Assembly (NCBI GenBank): GCA_019510435.1
Contig: JAEKKJ010000006.1
Location: 248,001-312,000, forward strand
Reading direction: 5' to 3'
DNA from: Caulobacterales bacterium
Lineage (GTDB): Bacteria > Pseudomonadota > Alphaproteobacteria > Caulobacterales > Caulobacteraceae
Length of the DNA: 64,000 nt
Part shown: piece by piece, positions 17,974 to 25,084 of the stretch
Layout: each line of letters opens with the position of its first letter
Position numbering within the stretch: the first letter of the stretch is position 1
The notes under the pieces: generated by a model
Database searches by the model: none
The model's input: the letters and a program-made list of their open reading frames with translations, nothing else
What the model was told of the DNA's origin: nothing
Position numbers and translations under genes: made by a program

Positions 17974-18020
17974 GGGGTGTCGTCCTGCCAGGCGGATGAC
18001 GCCGCCGGCCTCGTCAAATG

Positions 18021-18098
18021 AACCGCGGAAAACGCGGAAGGGCGCGGAAGGCTCAGCTGGCGCGGGCGCTTCCGCCTGTTTCCGCGTTTTCCGCGGTT
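18021..18098. repeat. 9-nt-period palindrome (copy 3, CGCGGAAAA type)
   Basis: Left arm AACCGCGGAAAACGCGGAAG (then GGCGCGGAAGG) faces its near-complement ending TTTTCCGCGGTT at 18098. Units of about 9 nt are again present (AACCGCGGA, AAACGCGGA, AGGGCGCGGA). Same architecture as the copies at 7844 and 8782 with a third arm sequence. Confidence 0.88.
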
Positions 18099-18226
18099 AA
18101 ATCCTGAGGAGCGCCGGCGCGCCTTCCCTGGCGACCCGGTCGACAACGGCCGCGGTCTCGTCTTTGTTGGCGCGCCCGCCATTTGCGGGCCTCAGCAGAC
18201 CGATTTTTCGAAGGGACGATTTCCAC

Positions 18227-18634
18227 ATGCCACCACGCATGCTGCCCGAGCCGACGCCGGAGACGGCGCATTTCTGGGCGGGGACGCTCCGCGGCGAGCT
18301 CCTGCTCCAGCGCAACCGCCAGACCGGCGAGGCCTATTTCCCGCCGCGGCCGTTCTGCCCGAAGACGGGCTCGCGCGATGTCGAGGTGTTCAGGGCCTCC
18401 GGCCGGGGCGTGCTCTGGTCGTATGTGATCAACCACCGGCCGCGCCCGGACATGGGGACCGAGCCCTACGCCATCGCCGTGGTGAAGCTGGAGGAGGGCC
18501 CGACGATGATGACCAACATCGTCGGCTGTCCGCAAACGCCGGAGGCGCTGCAGCTGGACATGCCGGTGGAGGTGGTCTTCGAGCCGATGAGCGAGACCAT
18601 CGCCCTGCCGTTCTTCAAGCCGGCGGGAGTTTAA
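18227..18634 (+). CDS. Zn-ribbon/OB-fold (DUF35) thiolase partner
   Basis: 135 residues of the DUF35 OB-fold family, which form complexes with lipid-transfer-protein-type thiolases in side-chain or acyl-CoA degradation. The N-terminal part would be the zinc ribbon but has only one cysteine (PFCPKTGSRDVE); the usual C-x2-C pairs are lost, so zinc binding is unlikely. The OB fold follows: GVLWSYVINHRPRP, YAIAVVKLEEGP, and PVEVVFEP. ATG 18227 follows AAGGGA. The thiolase gene begins 5 bases after the stop, so they are co-transcribed. Confidence 0.85.
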   Translation: MPPRMLPEPTPETAHFWAGTLRGELLLQRNRQTGEAYFPPRPFCPKTGSRDVEVFRASGRGVLWSYVINHRPRPDMGTEPYAIAVVKLEEGPTMMTNIVGCPQTPEALQLDMPVEVVFEPMSETIALPFFKPAGV

Positions 18635-18638
18635 GAGC

Positions 18639-19799
18639 ATGCGCAGGAAGAGCGTAGCGGTGGTCGGCGCGGCCGAGACCACCAAGATGGGTCGCATCCC
18701 CGACGTGTCGGTGATCGGCCTGCATGCCGACGCGGCGTTGAACGCCATGGCGGACGCGGGGCTGTCGCCGTCGGACATCGACGGGGTGGCCACCGCCGGG
18801 ATCAGCCCGGTGGAGCTGGCGCATTACCTGGGGATCACGCCCACCTATGCGGACGGGACCAGCGTCGGCGGCTGTTCGTTCATGCTGCACGTGCGCCATG
18901 CGGCGGCGGCGATCGAGGCGGGGCTGGCCAAGACGATCCTGATCACCCACGGCGAGAGCGGCAAGAGCCGGGTGGGCGCCGGCGGGTTCGCGCGGTCGGC
19001 CTCGAGCCTGATGGGGCAGTTCGAGATGCCCTATGGGGTGACCAGCCCGCCGACCATGTTCACCGTGCCGGTGCTGCGGTACCTGAAGACCTATGGCCTC
19101 TCGGAAGAGGACCTGGCCTGGGTGGCGGTGATCCAGCGCGAGTGGGCGGCCAAGAACCCGCGCGCCAGCTTCAAGGACCCGATCAGCGTCGACGACGTGC
19201 TGGCGAGCCCGATGATCGCCTGGCCGTTCCGCATGCTGATGTGCTGCCTGGTGACCGACGGCGGCGGGGCGCTGATCCTGACGTCGGCGGAGCGGGCCAA
19301 GGACTTCCCGACCCGGCCGGTCTACGTGCTGGGTACGGGCGAGAGCGTCGAGACGCCGATGGTGAGCCAGATGGAGGACTTCACGTCCTCCAAGGCGTTC
19401 CGGGTGTCGGGGAAGAAGGCGTTCGAGGAGGCCGGCATCGGCCACGCCGACGTGGACCACCTGATGATCTACGACGCCTTCGCCCACCTGCCGCTGTACG
19501 GGCTGGAGGACCTGGGCTTCTGCAAGCCGGGCGAGGCGGCGGGGTTCATCCGGGAGCGGAACACCGCACCCCCTAAGGATGGAAAGGCGGGCGGACGGCT
19601 GCCGCTGAACACCAATGGCGGCGGGCTCTCCTACATGCACTCGGGCATGTACGGGATGTACGCCCTGCAGGAGAGCGTGCGGCAGATGCGGGGCGTGGCG
19701 CCGGCGCAGGTGGCGGGCGCGAAGGTCAGCGTCTGCCACGGCGTGGGCGGCATGTTCGCAGCCTCCGGCACGATCATCTTCTCCAACGAGGCGCCGTAA
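18639..19799 (+). CDS. Thiolase/SCP-x-type acyl-CoA lipid-transfer protein
   Basis: 386 residues of the thiolase superfamily branch that partners DUF35 proteins. Landmarks: SVGGCSFMLHVRHAA with the candidate active-site Cys near residue 80, LPLNTNGGGLSYMHSGMYGM near 327, and the C-terminal CHGVGGMFAASG near 370. In related aldolases and thiolases this pair catalyses carbon-carbon cleavage of branched acyl-CoA, for example in sterol side chains. Which of the reactions applies here is not readable. Strong third-position G/C. ATG 18639 follows the DUF35 stop closely. Confidence 0.87.
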   Translation: MRRKSVAVVGAAETTKMGRIPDVSVIGLHADAALNAMADAGLSPSDIDGVATAGISPVELAHYLGITPTYADGTSVGGCSFMLHVRHAAAAIEAGLAKTILITHGESGKSRVGAGGFARSASSLMGQFEMPYGVTSPPTMFTVPVLRYLKTYGLSEEDLAWVAVIQREWAAKNPRASFKDPISVDDVLASPMIAWPFRMLMCCLVTDGGGALILTSAERAKDFPTRPVYVLGTGESVETPMVSQMEDFTSSKAFRVSGKKAFEEAGIGHADVDHLMIYDAFAHLPLYGLEDLGFCKPGEAAGFIRERNTAPPKDGKAGGRLPLNTNGGGLSYMHSGMYGMYALQESVRQMRGVAPAQVAGAKVSVCHGVGGMFAASGTIIFSNEAP

Positions 19800-19820
19800 G
19801 CGATCGAGGCGCAGCACGGT

Positions 19821-19914
19821 CTTCTCCTCACCCGCAGGGGGGAGTGGACCGCCCGAAGGGGAGTGGAGGGGGAGCGACGCCGAACTCGGCGCTTGTCGCG
19901 TCCCCCCCTCCACC
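19821..19914. repeat. Left part of a palindromic repeat, terminal-hairpin family
   Basis: Begins with the outer arm TCTCCTCACCCGCAGGGGGG, then GTGGAGGGGGAGCGAC, a small central palindrome GCCGAACTCGGC, and the opposing inner arm CCCCCCCTCCACC. The expected closing outer arm is not here; the matching sequence (GGTCCCCCTCCCCCTGCGGG, then TGAGGAGAA) is found 4.9 kb away at 24830-24859. Confidence 0.75.
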
Positions 19915-20052
19915 GTGAGACTTAAGGGCGGGAAGATTCTGGGCGGCACGCAGATGGCGCCCTTCTCGTCGTCGAGCCTGCATCCCAGATCAGCGGCCCA
20001 CAATCACCGTTATCCAAGATTGGTGTCGGGTACGCACGCGGCCACGCTCGGA

Positions 20053-21006
20053 CTATTCGTGCTCGGGCGCGCTCCAGGGTGGCCGCGGACTGTCGGGCTG
20101 GCGGAGCAGCCTGATCATCTCGGTCACCCGAAAGGCCCGGATCCTCCAAAGTATCGGGATAGCCCTAAGCTTGTCTGCGAATGAATGTTCCCGGCGCGTC
20201 AGGAGATAGCCGGTCACCGCAGGCGTCAGAAATGCCAGCTTCATCGCCTTCCACGCGAACAACGAGGCTGCCTTCCCTGACTTTCGATGAGACCTATGCT
20301 CTTGATAGACCTGTCGTCGCCACTTGGCGGCTAGTGCGCCGAACGTCTCCCGCGGTTCGTGTCGCACCCGCACCTCGTCAGCGTAAACCAGCGGCACCCG
20401 AGCTTGCGCAGCGCGCTGGCACCATTCGAAATCCTCCAAGAAGTCGACTCCGGAAAATTCCCCGACTTGAGCGAACGCCGAAGCGCGAACCGCCAGGTTT
20501 GCTGTAGCCGCAACGCCCAGGCGACGAACATTGCGTGCTTGTTGGTAGGCGAATGTGGCTTCGAATATTCCGCAGGGCGTCCAATTGCGGCCCTCAACGG
20601 GTTCGACGTCCACTCGACCTGCGACGGCTCCGGCTTCGGGATTATGGCTGAATGCGTCCCGCAATGACCGCAGCCATCCAGGAGCGGGCAGGCAATCGGC
20701 GTCGATGAAGGCTATGATCTCGCCCCGCGAGGCAGCTGCGCCCGCGTTCCGCGCTGGCCCGGGGCCCTTTGCCGCGTCAAAGATGAGTTCGGCATACGGG
20801 TAGAGTTCGACGCCCGGCGGACGCACCTTGGAGCCGTCGACAACGATGATCTCATAGTCGAAATCGACGTTCTGGAGCTCAAAACCAGCAAGACAGCGCG
20901 CGAGTGCTTTCGGCGTGTCGCGATGCGGGATCACAACAGAGATCACGATTTTCCGATTCCCGGTCGCGGAGGACGGGAACTGTTGATCGGAGAAGTGCGC
21001 TTGCAA
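20053..21006 (-). CDS. Family 2 glycosyltransferase
   Basis: 317 residues, GT-A fold. N-terminal SVVIPHRDTPKALARCLAGF and EIIVVDGSK; the nucleotide-sugar/metal motif is FIDADCLPAPGWL near residue 98; the acceptor-side acidic motif is VDFLEDFEWCQRAAQA near 195-210, and RQVYQEHRSHRKSG follows. Cytoplasmic or membrane-associated, with no clear TM span. It probably adds a sugar to a surface glycan or lipid. GC is clearly lower than in the surroundings, and it starts a block of five unusual genes divergent from the next one. Confidence 0.88.
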   Translation of the reverse strand: MQAHFSDQQFPSSATGNRKIVISVVIPHRDTPKALARCLAGFELQNVDFDYEIIVVDGSKVRPPGVELYPYAELIFDAAKGPGPARNAGAAASRGEIIAFIDADCLPAPGWLRSLRDAFSHNPEAGAVAGRVDVEPVEGRNWTPCGIFEATFAYQQARNVRRLGVAATANLAVRASAFAQVGEFSGVDFLEDFEWCQRAAQARVPLVYADEVRVRHEPRETFGALAAKWRRQVYQEHRSHRKSGKAASLFAWKAMKLAFLTPAVTGYLLTRREHSFADKLRAIPILWRIRAFRVTEMIRLLRQPDSPRPPWSAPEHE

Positions 21007-21171
21007 GGGTGGCCCTAGGTTGGGTGCTTTGGCACTGCGGCTCGCCGGCCCATCATTTAGCGCATAAGGCGTCGCGCGCGGACAGGCCGCTCGCCCGAAA
21101 GGCGAGCAAACTTGACCAGCACTAGCTGGACGTGTCGATTGCCGCGACTAGGTGCGGGGGGGGCACCCCTT

Positions 21172-21582
21172 GTGTGCATACAGCGTCTGGACCACGTCAA
21201 TCTCCGTACCCGTGACCTCGGGCGGAGCCGCCGCTTTTACGTGGAAGCTTTGGGATTGGCGGCTGTGCCTAGGGACAGTGCGAAGGCTGCCGGGTTCGCG
21301 TGCGGGTCCGCTACCCAGACTTTTCTGCATATAATTGAAGCGACTGAGGTCGACCAGCCGGCGCATCCCCCCATCGAGCACTTCGCCTTCGAAGGCATCG
21401 ACCTTCGCGGTCTAATGCAAAGGCTCGACGATCACGGGATCGCCTACAACCTGAGCCACAGACCCAACGAAGGCTTGGTTACGGTCAATCTCCGCGACCC
21501 GGACGACAATCGGCTGCACGTCGACTTTGCGGCAAGCGAATGGAAGGCCGGCATGGTTCCGCTACGTGTGAGCGCACGATGA
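21172..21582 (+). CDS. VOC (glyoxalase-fold) family protein
   Basis: About 136 residues with the vicinal-oxygen-chelate pattern: LDHVNLRTRDLGRSRRFYVE (His as first metal ligand), IEHFAFEGIDLRGL (His), and VTVNLRDPDDNRLHVDFA with the typical DPDGN-like end. Start is uncertain: GTG 21172 fits the family, while an ATG at 21112 is further upstream and adds 20 unrelated residues. Its end overlaps the next gene by ATGA. Its substrate is unknown; its place in a glycan cluster is unusual. Confidence 0.78.
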   Translation: MCIQRLDHVNLRTRDLGRSRRFYVEALGLAAVPRDSAKAAGFACGSATQTFLHIIEATEVDQPAHPPIEHFAFEGIDLRGLMQRLDDHGIAYNLSHRPNEGLVTVNLRDPDDNRLHVDFAASEWKAGMVPLRVSAR

Positions 21583-22412
21583 CCCCGATCGTCATCGTCG
21601 GCGGCTCTGGCCACCTGGGCTCGGCCCTCCACGCCCGCCTTCCCGGCGCGGTCGCGACTCATCATCGTTGCCCGTCTGCTGGGTCGATAGCTTTCGACTT
21701 CCGGACGGGGGGCCAGCTGCCAGAGACTCGCACCGTTATTGGGGCCTTCCCACTGGCTCGCTTGCTTCAGGACTCGAGCCCAGCAGAGCGCGCAGAATCG
21801 GTCGCCCGCTATATCGCGAGCCTACGCGGCGCGCGTCTTGTGCAGCTGTCGACGGATGCCGTCTTCTCCGGTCGCCAAGGGGGCCGCGCCGAAGCTGACG
21901 CCCCCGATCCCTTAACGCCATACGGGCGGGCACAGGCGCAAGTCGACGAGCTCATTCTGGCGAGCGCTCCTGACTCTCTTATCGTTCGCACGAGCTTCAT
22001 CTTCGGATGGGCAGGCGGCCGGCTTGACAAGAGATTGGCGCCGCTAGTGGAGGAGCCCGAGCGGCTATCCCACCAAGTTTGGCCGCATGACGTGTACCGC
22101 AGTCCGACGGAAGTGAATTTCCTCGCCGAGGGCATTGCGCGAGCCGTGGAGCAGCGGCTTGCCGGCTTGTTGCATGTCGCCGGTCCACGGATGAGCATCG
22201 CCGAGTTCTTCGCTTCGGCCCTCGCACCGCTTGGCTTTACACAACTGCCGGCGCCGAAGTCGGAAGAAAACCCCGCCGTCGCCCGAGACACCTCAATGGT
22301 GTCGACCCGGATGCATGGCGCCCTCGGTCTCGACGACACGGAGAATTGGTCATGGTATCCGCGCTTCCTGCCGGCCGCGCTCGGCGGCTCGCCGACGGAC
22401 GCTTCAGCCTAG
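21579..22412 (+). CDS. RmlD-like sugar-nucleotide reductase/epimerase
   Basis: 277 residues of the extended SDR fold. N-terminal dinucleotide loop IVGGSGHLGSALHARL, then VQLSTDAVFSGRQGG and the catalytic TPYGRAQAQVDELIL region (Tyr with Arg where Lys is usual, so Y-x-x-x-R/K should be checked). RmlD family members reduce dTDP-4-keto-rhamnose; the match in LHVAGPRMSIAEFF is also RmlD-like. It is coupled to the VOC gene by ATGA. Probably part of nucleotide-sugar synthesis for the glycosyltransferases on either side. Confidence 0.78.
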   Translation: MTPIVIVGGSGHLGSALHARLPGAVATHHRCPSAGSIAFDFRTGGQLPETRTVIGAFPLARLLQDSSPAERAESVARYIASLRGARLVQLSTDAVFSGRQGGRAEADAPDPLTPYGRAQAQVDELILASAPDSLIVRTSFIFGWAGGRLDKRLAPLVEEPERLSHQVWPHDVYRSPTEVNFLAEGIARAVEQRLAGLLHVAGPRMSIAEFFASALAPLGFTQLPAPKSEENPAVARDTSMVSTRMHGALGLDDTENWSWYPRFLPAALGGSPTDASA

Positions 22413-23449
22413 GCGCCGTGGTTGATGCGGCGGGCGAACTTGCTCGCGGCAACCAAAATCTCATTTGGGGGTGGAAACGCGACGTCGGCAGCGCATTTCG
22501 AGCCGTCTATTTCGGAGGTGAGCTCGGACATCGTGGCGACGAAGTGCTGCTTGCGAGATGGTACCTCTTCTACCGCCACAGGGCGGACGCCAGAGCCATC
22601 CGATGCATTGCGGATCGACTCGCTCAAGCGTCCGAACTGACCGCCTATGTGACGTGCCTAAAGGTGACCGCTCTTCCCGACGGACGTGCGGACCTGCGCC
22701 TCGAGCTTGGGGCTCCGACGACTGCTGATCGCGATCGGGTTCGACGGCTGCAGTTGCGGCGGCCGCGCCGAAGGCTCCCGGACATCGTCCTGCCGCAGCC
22801 TCTCCCCCTCGCGCTGGCGAGCACCACTTTGCCAGCCGACATCTACGTGGGATCCGGGCTCTCCTATGAGGCTGGCCTTCCCACACTCTGCGACATGCAT
22901 TTGGCATTTGGCGTCGACAACAGTACGTGCACGCAGTTCGCTGTCGGCGAAGAAGATGATCTGCCCGCCCGGCTGGCCGACGACCTTGAGGGTTGCGTCG
23001 GAGCGTTCTGCTCCGTGCACTTCGGCGCACTCAGGGCGGCCCCTAGCGTCGCAATGCGACATATCGCTGACCTGCATGCCAGTGGTGCGATCCGCAAGGT
23101 GTTCACTGACAACGTCGACAACTTGCTGAGCAAGGTCAACGTGCCCTTCGAACGGACCCGAGGGAGCGGCGTATTCAATGAGGTGTATCCAGCCGTCTTC
23201 GAGAGCCCACGGCTGCTTGTGGTCGGTGTGGCTGCCGACCGGCGAAGCGTCGTCAAGCAGGCGCGGGCGGCGGGCTTGAAGGTCATCACGGTCAATCCAT
23301 GCGAGAAGGTGGCGCCGATGGTGCGTCACCTGGACTACGTGCGTCCGGACGACCCTTTCTTCCAGACAACTGCCGAAATCTTCTTCGACTCACTCGTCGA
23401 AACATCTGCAGCGCAGCTTCGGAGCCGGGCGGAGCTCGTCCAGGCATAG
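22346..23449 (+). CDS. Sir2-like NAD-binding domain protein
   Basis: 367 residues from the first ATG. The N-terminal 150 residues have no clear family. The C-terminal half looks like a sirtuin Rossmann fold: GSGLSYEAGLP at 169-179, VFTDNVDNLLSKV at 252-264, and LVVGVAADRR with VITVNP at 291-318. The conserved catalytic His-Gly after the TDNVDNL motif is replaced by Arg-Gly-Ser-Gly, so deacylase activity is doubtful. Start is uncertain: ATG 22346 overlaps the previous gene by 67 bases, GTG 22418 does not. It is in line with glycosyltransferase genes. Proteins of this type may bind NAD or a nucleotide-sugar-like ligand. Confidence 0.6.
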   Translation: MVMVSALPAGRARRLADGRFSLGAVVDAAGELARGNQNLIWGWKRDVGSAFRAVYFGGELGHRGDEVLLARWYLFYRHRADARAIRCIADRLAQASELTAYVTCLKVTALPDGRADLRLELGAPTTADRDRVRRLQLRRPRRRLPDIVLPQPLPLALASTTLPADIYVGSGLSYEAGLPTLCDMHLAFGVDNSTCTQFAVGEEDDLPARLADDLEGCVGAFCSVHFGALRAAPSVAMRHIADLHASGAIRKVFTDNVDNLLSKVNVPFERTRGSGVFNEVYPAVFESPRLLVVGVAADRRSVVKQARAAGLKVITVNPCEKVAPMVRHLDYVRPDDPFFQTTAEIFFDSLVETSAAQLRSRAELVQA

Positions 23450-23457
23450 TCCCGGCC

Positions 23458-24717
23458 TTGTCGCGTTCTGTCCTCTATATCTCGCAGGCGGCGCCGCTGC
23501 CGGCGCGGCGCCGCACCTGGCAACAGGCGCGCGCGCTCGCCCAACAAGGCTGGAAGGTCCGCGTGCTTTGTCCCCGACGGCGAGGCGCCTGCGAAACGGA
23601 ATGCCAGGACGGCATCCGGATCGTGCGCTTTGCCCAGCCATTCGAGGGCCGCGGCAGAGCGGGAATTCTCATCGAGTACGCCTTTGCCGCCTTGGTCATA
23701 GGATGGGCGCTGTCACGGGAGCTCCTTAAGGAGCGCGTCGACGTCCTGCACGTCGTCAATCCGCCAGATTGGATCGCACTCGCTGCCTTGTTGTTGCGTC
23801 CCCTCGGCGCGAAGCTTGTCTTCGACTTGGCGGACCTGACGCCCCGTCTGTATCAAGCCAAGTTCGCGCGACGGGATATCGCCTATCGCGCTCTATGCGC
23901 CATCAATCGCGCAGTACTCCGTCGGGCCGACTTGGTGATCACCTCAAATGACGACTATCGCCGCATTGCCATCCGCCTGGGCCGACGGAGGTGGCGGTCG
24001 AAACCTACTATCGCCATCCACAGCTATCCGGAGTTTGTGGCGAATAGGCCGTCGCCGAGGTCACCGGGTCCGCTTCGCATCGGATACCTGGGCATACTCG
24101 GGGCCCAGGACGGAGTGGCCTCGCTGCTCCAGGCTGTCAGCATCCTCCGAGCGAAGACTGACCTGCCGGAGTTTGAACTGCAGGTCGTTGGGGATGGCCC
24201 GGAGGCGGCAAGCCTGCGCGAGCTTAGCCGGGGGCTAGGGCTACAGAACTGCGTCAAGTTCCTCGGGTTCCTAGAGGGTGAAGCCCGAGACCGAACCGTG
24301 GCCGCCTTTGATATCGCGGTTGCATGCGATCCGCTAAATCGCTTCACGCGACGCATCAGCCTCAACAAGATTTTCGCGTACTCCGGATTGGGCCTTCCAA
24401 TCGTGGCGACGCCTTTACCAGGCACCCGTCGGCTGATGGGCGACGCCGCCCAATATACCTCCAACGACACCGCACAAGCGCTCGCTGACGAGCTCGAAGC
24501 CATGCTTCGAAGCGACGTCCGACGTCTGGCGTTTGCGCAGAAGGCTCGAGACAGGGCCAGCCGGCAATTTAGCTGGGCGAAGGAGGCTGAAGCCTACGTC
24601 GCGGCGGTCGAGAATCTGGCCGACCCCCTTACCCGTCCCGCCCCCCGTTCTCCAGCGCCACCTGATAGCCATCCGGGCCCTGGAACGTCAGTCCCCGCAC
24701 CGCCGAGTACGGGTTGA
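23458..24717 (+). CDS. Family 4 (GT-B) glycosyltransferase
   Basis: About 419 residues, GT-B fold. N-terminal VLYISQAAPLPARRRTWQQA with KVRVLCPRRRG, middle VDVLHVVNPPDWIALAALLL, and the C-terminal donor-binding region RIGYLGILGAQDGVASLLQA, VVGDGPEAASLRELSRGLGL, VKFLGFL, and LPIVATPLPG. TTG 23458 is nine bases after the Sir2-like stop and fits the family start. The last about 30 residues (Pro-rich, from about LADPLTRPAPRSP) are not family-like. They are read from sequence antisense to the end of a truncated VOC gene, so the original C-terminus was probably replaced at the insertion junction. Confidence 0.83.
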   Translation: MSRSVLYISQAAPLPARRRTWQQARALAQQGWKVRVLCPRRRGACETECQDGIRIVRFAQPFEGRGRAGILIEYAFAALVIGWALSRELLKERVDVLHVVNPPDWIALAALLLRPLGAKLVFDLADLTPRLYQAKFARRDIAYRALCAINRAVLRRADLVITSNDDYRRIAIRLGRRRWRSKPTIAIHSYPEFVANRPSPRSPGPLRIGYLGILGAQDGVASLLQAVSILRAKTDLPEFELQVVGDGPEAASLRELSRGLGLQNCVKFLGFLEGEARDRTVAAFDIAVACDPLNRFTRRISLNKIFAYSGLGLPIVATPLPGTRRLMGDAAQYTSNDTAQALADELEAMLRSDVRRLAFAQKARDRASRQFSWAKEAEAYVAAVENLADPLTRPAPRSPAPPDSHPGPGTSVPAPPSTG

Positions 24718-24751
24718 ACGCCACCGGCTCGTAGCCGCCGCGGCGCAGGCG
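24629..24751 (-). pseudogene. C-terminal remnant of a VOC-family gene
   Basis: The minus strand from about 24751 to the TAA at 24629 encodes GYEPVAFNPYSAVRGLTFQG followed by PDGYQVALENGGRDG. This is the closing part of a VOC/glyoxalase protein (GLTFQDPDGY-VAL-N), with no in-frame upstream half. It overlaps the 3' end of the GT4 gene on the other strand. It seems to be what is left of a resident gene cut by insertion of the glycan cluster. Confidence 0.6.
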
Positions 24752-25084
24752 CCCCTGTGAGTATCTCGCCGGCTTCTGCGATCTCAGGCGGACGACGTCC
24801 GGTGATTATCGACCGCACCATGCTGCGCATGGTCCCCCTCCCCCTGCGGGTGAGGAGAAAGCTGCTCGCGACACGGCCGTGACGGCTGACTGATTCGAGG
24901 GCCGGGACGGTCTTGACCGGGGTCGCCTCCGGCAAGGCCGGCCTGCGCCCCCGAGGGGCGGAACTGACACGAACGAATATTTCCAAAGCGATCAACGAAT
25001 GGATTGCATATTCCATAGTCATGTCATGTAATCGATAACATCGGAGCCTAAGGGGTTCCTCGACATGCACGATGGGGGTTCTCG
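24718..25084. other. Junction and TonB-receptor upstream region
   Basis: From 24718 to 24751 is the VOC remnant on the minus strand. From about 24817 to 24859 is the closing half of a palindromic repeat. From about 24960 to 25070 the sequence becomes AT-rich and precedes the TonB receptor start at 25085. It likely contains its promoter. No other ORF is convincing here. Confidence 0.6.
24817..24859. repeat. Right part of the palindromic repeat begun at 19821
   Basis: Reads ACCATGCTGCGCATGG, then the outer arm CCCCCTCCCCCTGCGGGTGA ending GGAGAA. Its reverse complement matches the outer arm at 19821-19850 with very few mismatches. Together the two make one element of the type seen intact at 29081 and 48962. 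Confidence 0.7.

Noticed and set aside
21089..21107. Hairpin GCTCGCC-CGAAA-GGCGAGC as terminator
   Set aside because: 7-bp stem in a divergent promoter gap with no T tract and no gene reading into it from nearby; could be an operator but evidence is weak.
24594..25070. 158-residue minus-strand ORF before the TonB receptor
   Set aside because: It runs through a repeat, the VOC remnant in another frame and the AT-rich promoter region, with no family pattern.
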